From the NCBI RefSeq assembly GCF_910592395.1, contig NC_088317.1, positions 11,158,001-11,222,000 of the forward strand: a stretch of DNA of 64,000 bases. Reading direction: 5' to 3'. Numbering within the stretch: position 1 is the first letter of the stretch; each line of letters begins with the position of its first letter. Shown here one piece after another: positions 63,051 through 64,000 of the stretch. Below the pieces are notes generated by a model. The model saw only the letters and a program-made list of their open reading frames with translations. It ran no database searches and was not told the DNA's origin. The position numbers and the translations under genes were made by a program. The DNA comes from Lineus longissimus (lineage: Eukaryota; Nemertea; Pilidiophora; Heteronemertea; Lineidae).

Positions 63051-64000
63051 GCGCTCGTCAAGACCGATCACGCTCATTTTGGTTATACAGAGTCGAGATG
63101 ACCGATGGACAAACTGACACCACATTTTCGAGATTCTGCGATGATAAGTTGTCATTCGACTTGCAATATAAGAGTACTGGCGATGATGGTTGGTCGGCGA
63201 TGGCGGTCGTCGCAACCGATCACGCTCATTTTGGTTATACAGTGTCGAGACGACCGATGGACAAACTGAGACCGCATTTTCGTGATTTAGTGATGATAAC
63301 TTGTCACTCGACTAACGATATAAGACTACTGGCGATGATTGTCAGTCGGCAATGGCGCTTGTCGTGATCGGTCAAGCTAATTTTGGTTTTTCAGAGTCGA
63401 GATGCCCGAATTGGAAAAACTGAGACCACAATTTCGAGATTCTACAATGATAAGTTATCATTCGACTAACAATATACAAGACTACTGGCGATGAAAATCA
63501 GTCGGCGATGGCGCTCGTCGCGACCGATTTCGCTCATTTTGGTTATACAAAGTTGAGATGACCGAATAGACACACTCAGAGCGCAATTTCGAGATTCAGC
63601 GATGATAAGTTGTCATTTGACTAACGATATAAGACTACTGGCAATGATTGTCAGTCGGCAATGGCACTTGTCGTAATCGATCAAGCTAATTTTGGTTTTT
63701 CAGAGTCGAGATGCCCGATTGGACAAACAGAGACCGCAATTTCGAGATTCTGCAATGATAAGTCATTCGACTAGCGATATTACCTGACTGGCGATGACGG
63801 TCGGTCGGCGATGGGGCTCGTCGCGACCGATCACGCTCATTTTGTTTATACAGAGTCGAGATGACCGATGGACAAACTGAGGCCGCATTTTCGAGATTCT
63901 GCGATGATAAGTTGTCACTCGACTAGCAATATAACACGACTGGCGATGACGGTCGGTCGGCGATGGCGCTCGTCGCGACCGATCATGTTCATTTTGGTTA

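Larger units (their letters stand above)
1..64000 (+). repeat. Satellite array, 152-153 bp monomer, fills the window
   Basis: Every stretch of the window aligns to one monomer of 152-153 bp, seen through the recurring anchor TTATACAGAGTCGAGATG, the middle block GATGATAAGTTGTCATTC and the G/C-rich block GGTCGGTCGGCGATGGCGCT. All copies point the same way; I saw no inverted copy, no unique DNA, no transposon end and no simple-sequence tract. A consensus read by eye holds 72 G+C in 152 bases and 13 CpG. The length is close to the DNA wrapped on one nucleosome, as in many centromeric satellites, but a centromeric role is inference only. I do not recognise the satellite family or the species. Confidence 0.97.
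56601..64000 (+). repeat. Diverged monomer region without a clean HOR
   Basis: Neighbouring monomers differ from one another at many sites and show frequent one- to four-base indels, for example GATTCTCCATGATAAG near 56951, GATAATTAGTTGTC near 58333 and GAGAGATTCTCCG near 59277. The 194 bp joint was not seen here. Only partial and overlapping duplications can be followed, at spacings near 152, 305, 915, 1220, 2178, 3852 and 6183 bp. It looks like the older, less homogenised edge of the array. Confidence 0.8.

Noticed and set aside
1-64000. CRISPR array
   Set aside because: There are no short repeats separated by unique spacers; the whole period is repeated and the copies differ by scattered substitutions.
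1-64000. CENP-B box (TTCG....A..CGGG)
   Set aside because: The best candidate, the reverse complement of GCCCGATTGGACAAAC, matches only about six of nine key bases in any alignment I tried, so it is not a box.
1-64000. rDNA spacer, histone cluster or tandem tRNA/5S genes
   Set aside because: No recognisable rRNA, tRNA box or 5S sequence, and no coding frame, in any monomer type.
1-64000. Telomeric or simple-sequence tracts
   Set aside because: I looked for runs of short motifs; the longest are four- or five-base reiterations such as GGTCGGTC inside the monomer.

Overview
The whole 64 kb window is one uninterrupted tandem satellite array. I see no protein-coding gene, RNA gene, transposon or unique sequence. 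The basic unit is a 152-153 bp monomer, always in the same head-to-tail direction. I phased it on the anchor GGTTATACAGAGTCGAG (variants GGTTTTTCAGAG, CGTTATACAG, GGTCATACAG), taking the first T after GG/CG as monomer position 1. Two rearranged segment lengths recur: 194 bp (a monomer plus about 42 bp) and 226 bp (a monomer plus a 74 bp half-monomer left by an internal deletion). One monomer consensus read by eye has 72 G+C in 152 bases and 13 CpG, so CpG is not depleted. A megabase-type satellite with higher-order repeats points to a eukaryotic centromeric, pericentromeric or other heterochromatic block, perhaps in a genome with little CpG methylation. The species cannot be named from this sequence.

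Layout. 1-12012: higher-order repeat (HOR) family A, unit about 2516 bp, with one 1638 bp deletion copy. 12013-20859: family B, unit 2057 bp twice, then 1755 bp twice, then 878 bp once. 20860-21542: junction. 21543-26439: family C, 2448/2449 bp twice. 26440-28339: family D, 874 bp, then the same unit with one extra monomer. 28340-36258: family E, 2793 and 2180 bp forms. 36259-40312: mosaic of short duplications. 40313-55345: family F, 4084 bp unit with a 3054 bp deletion form. 55346-about 56600: scrambled border. About 56600-64000: diverged monomers without a clean HOR, carrying only patchy, overlapping duplications.

How it fits together. Most of the HOR part is built around a shared core of about 684 bp (segments 152+226+153+153), diluted by different numbers of 152 and 194 bp segments. 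The families therefore look like different outcomes of unequal exchange from one ancestral multimer. The 226 bp segment comes from a 78 bp deletion with a GCGA microhomology. The diverged right end keeps the full-length form of the same monomer type, so this end looks older and the HOR part derived and homogenised. Short open frames occur on both strands everywhere. They are by-products of the repeat: 153 is a multiple of 3, and the reading frames carry no recognisable domain.
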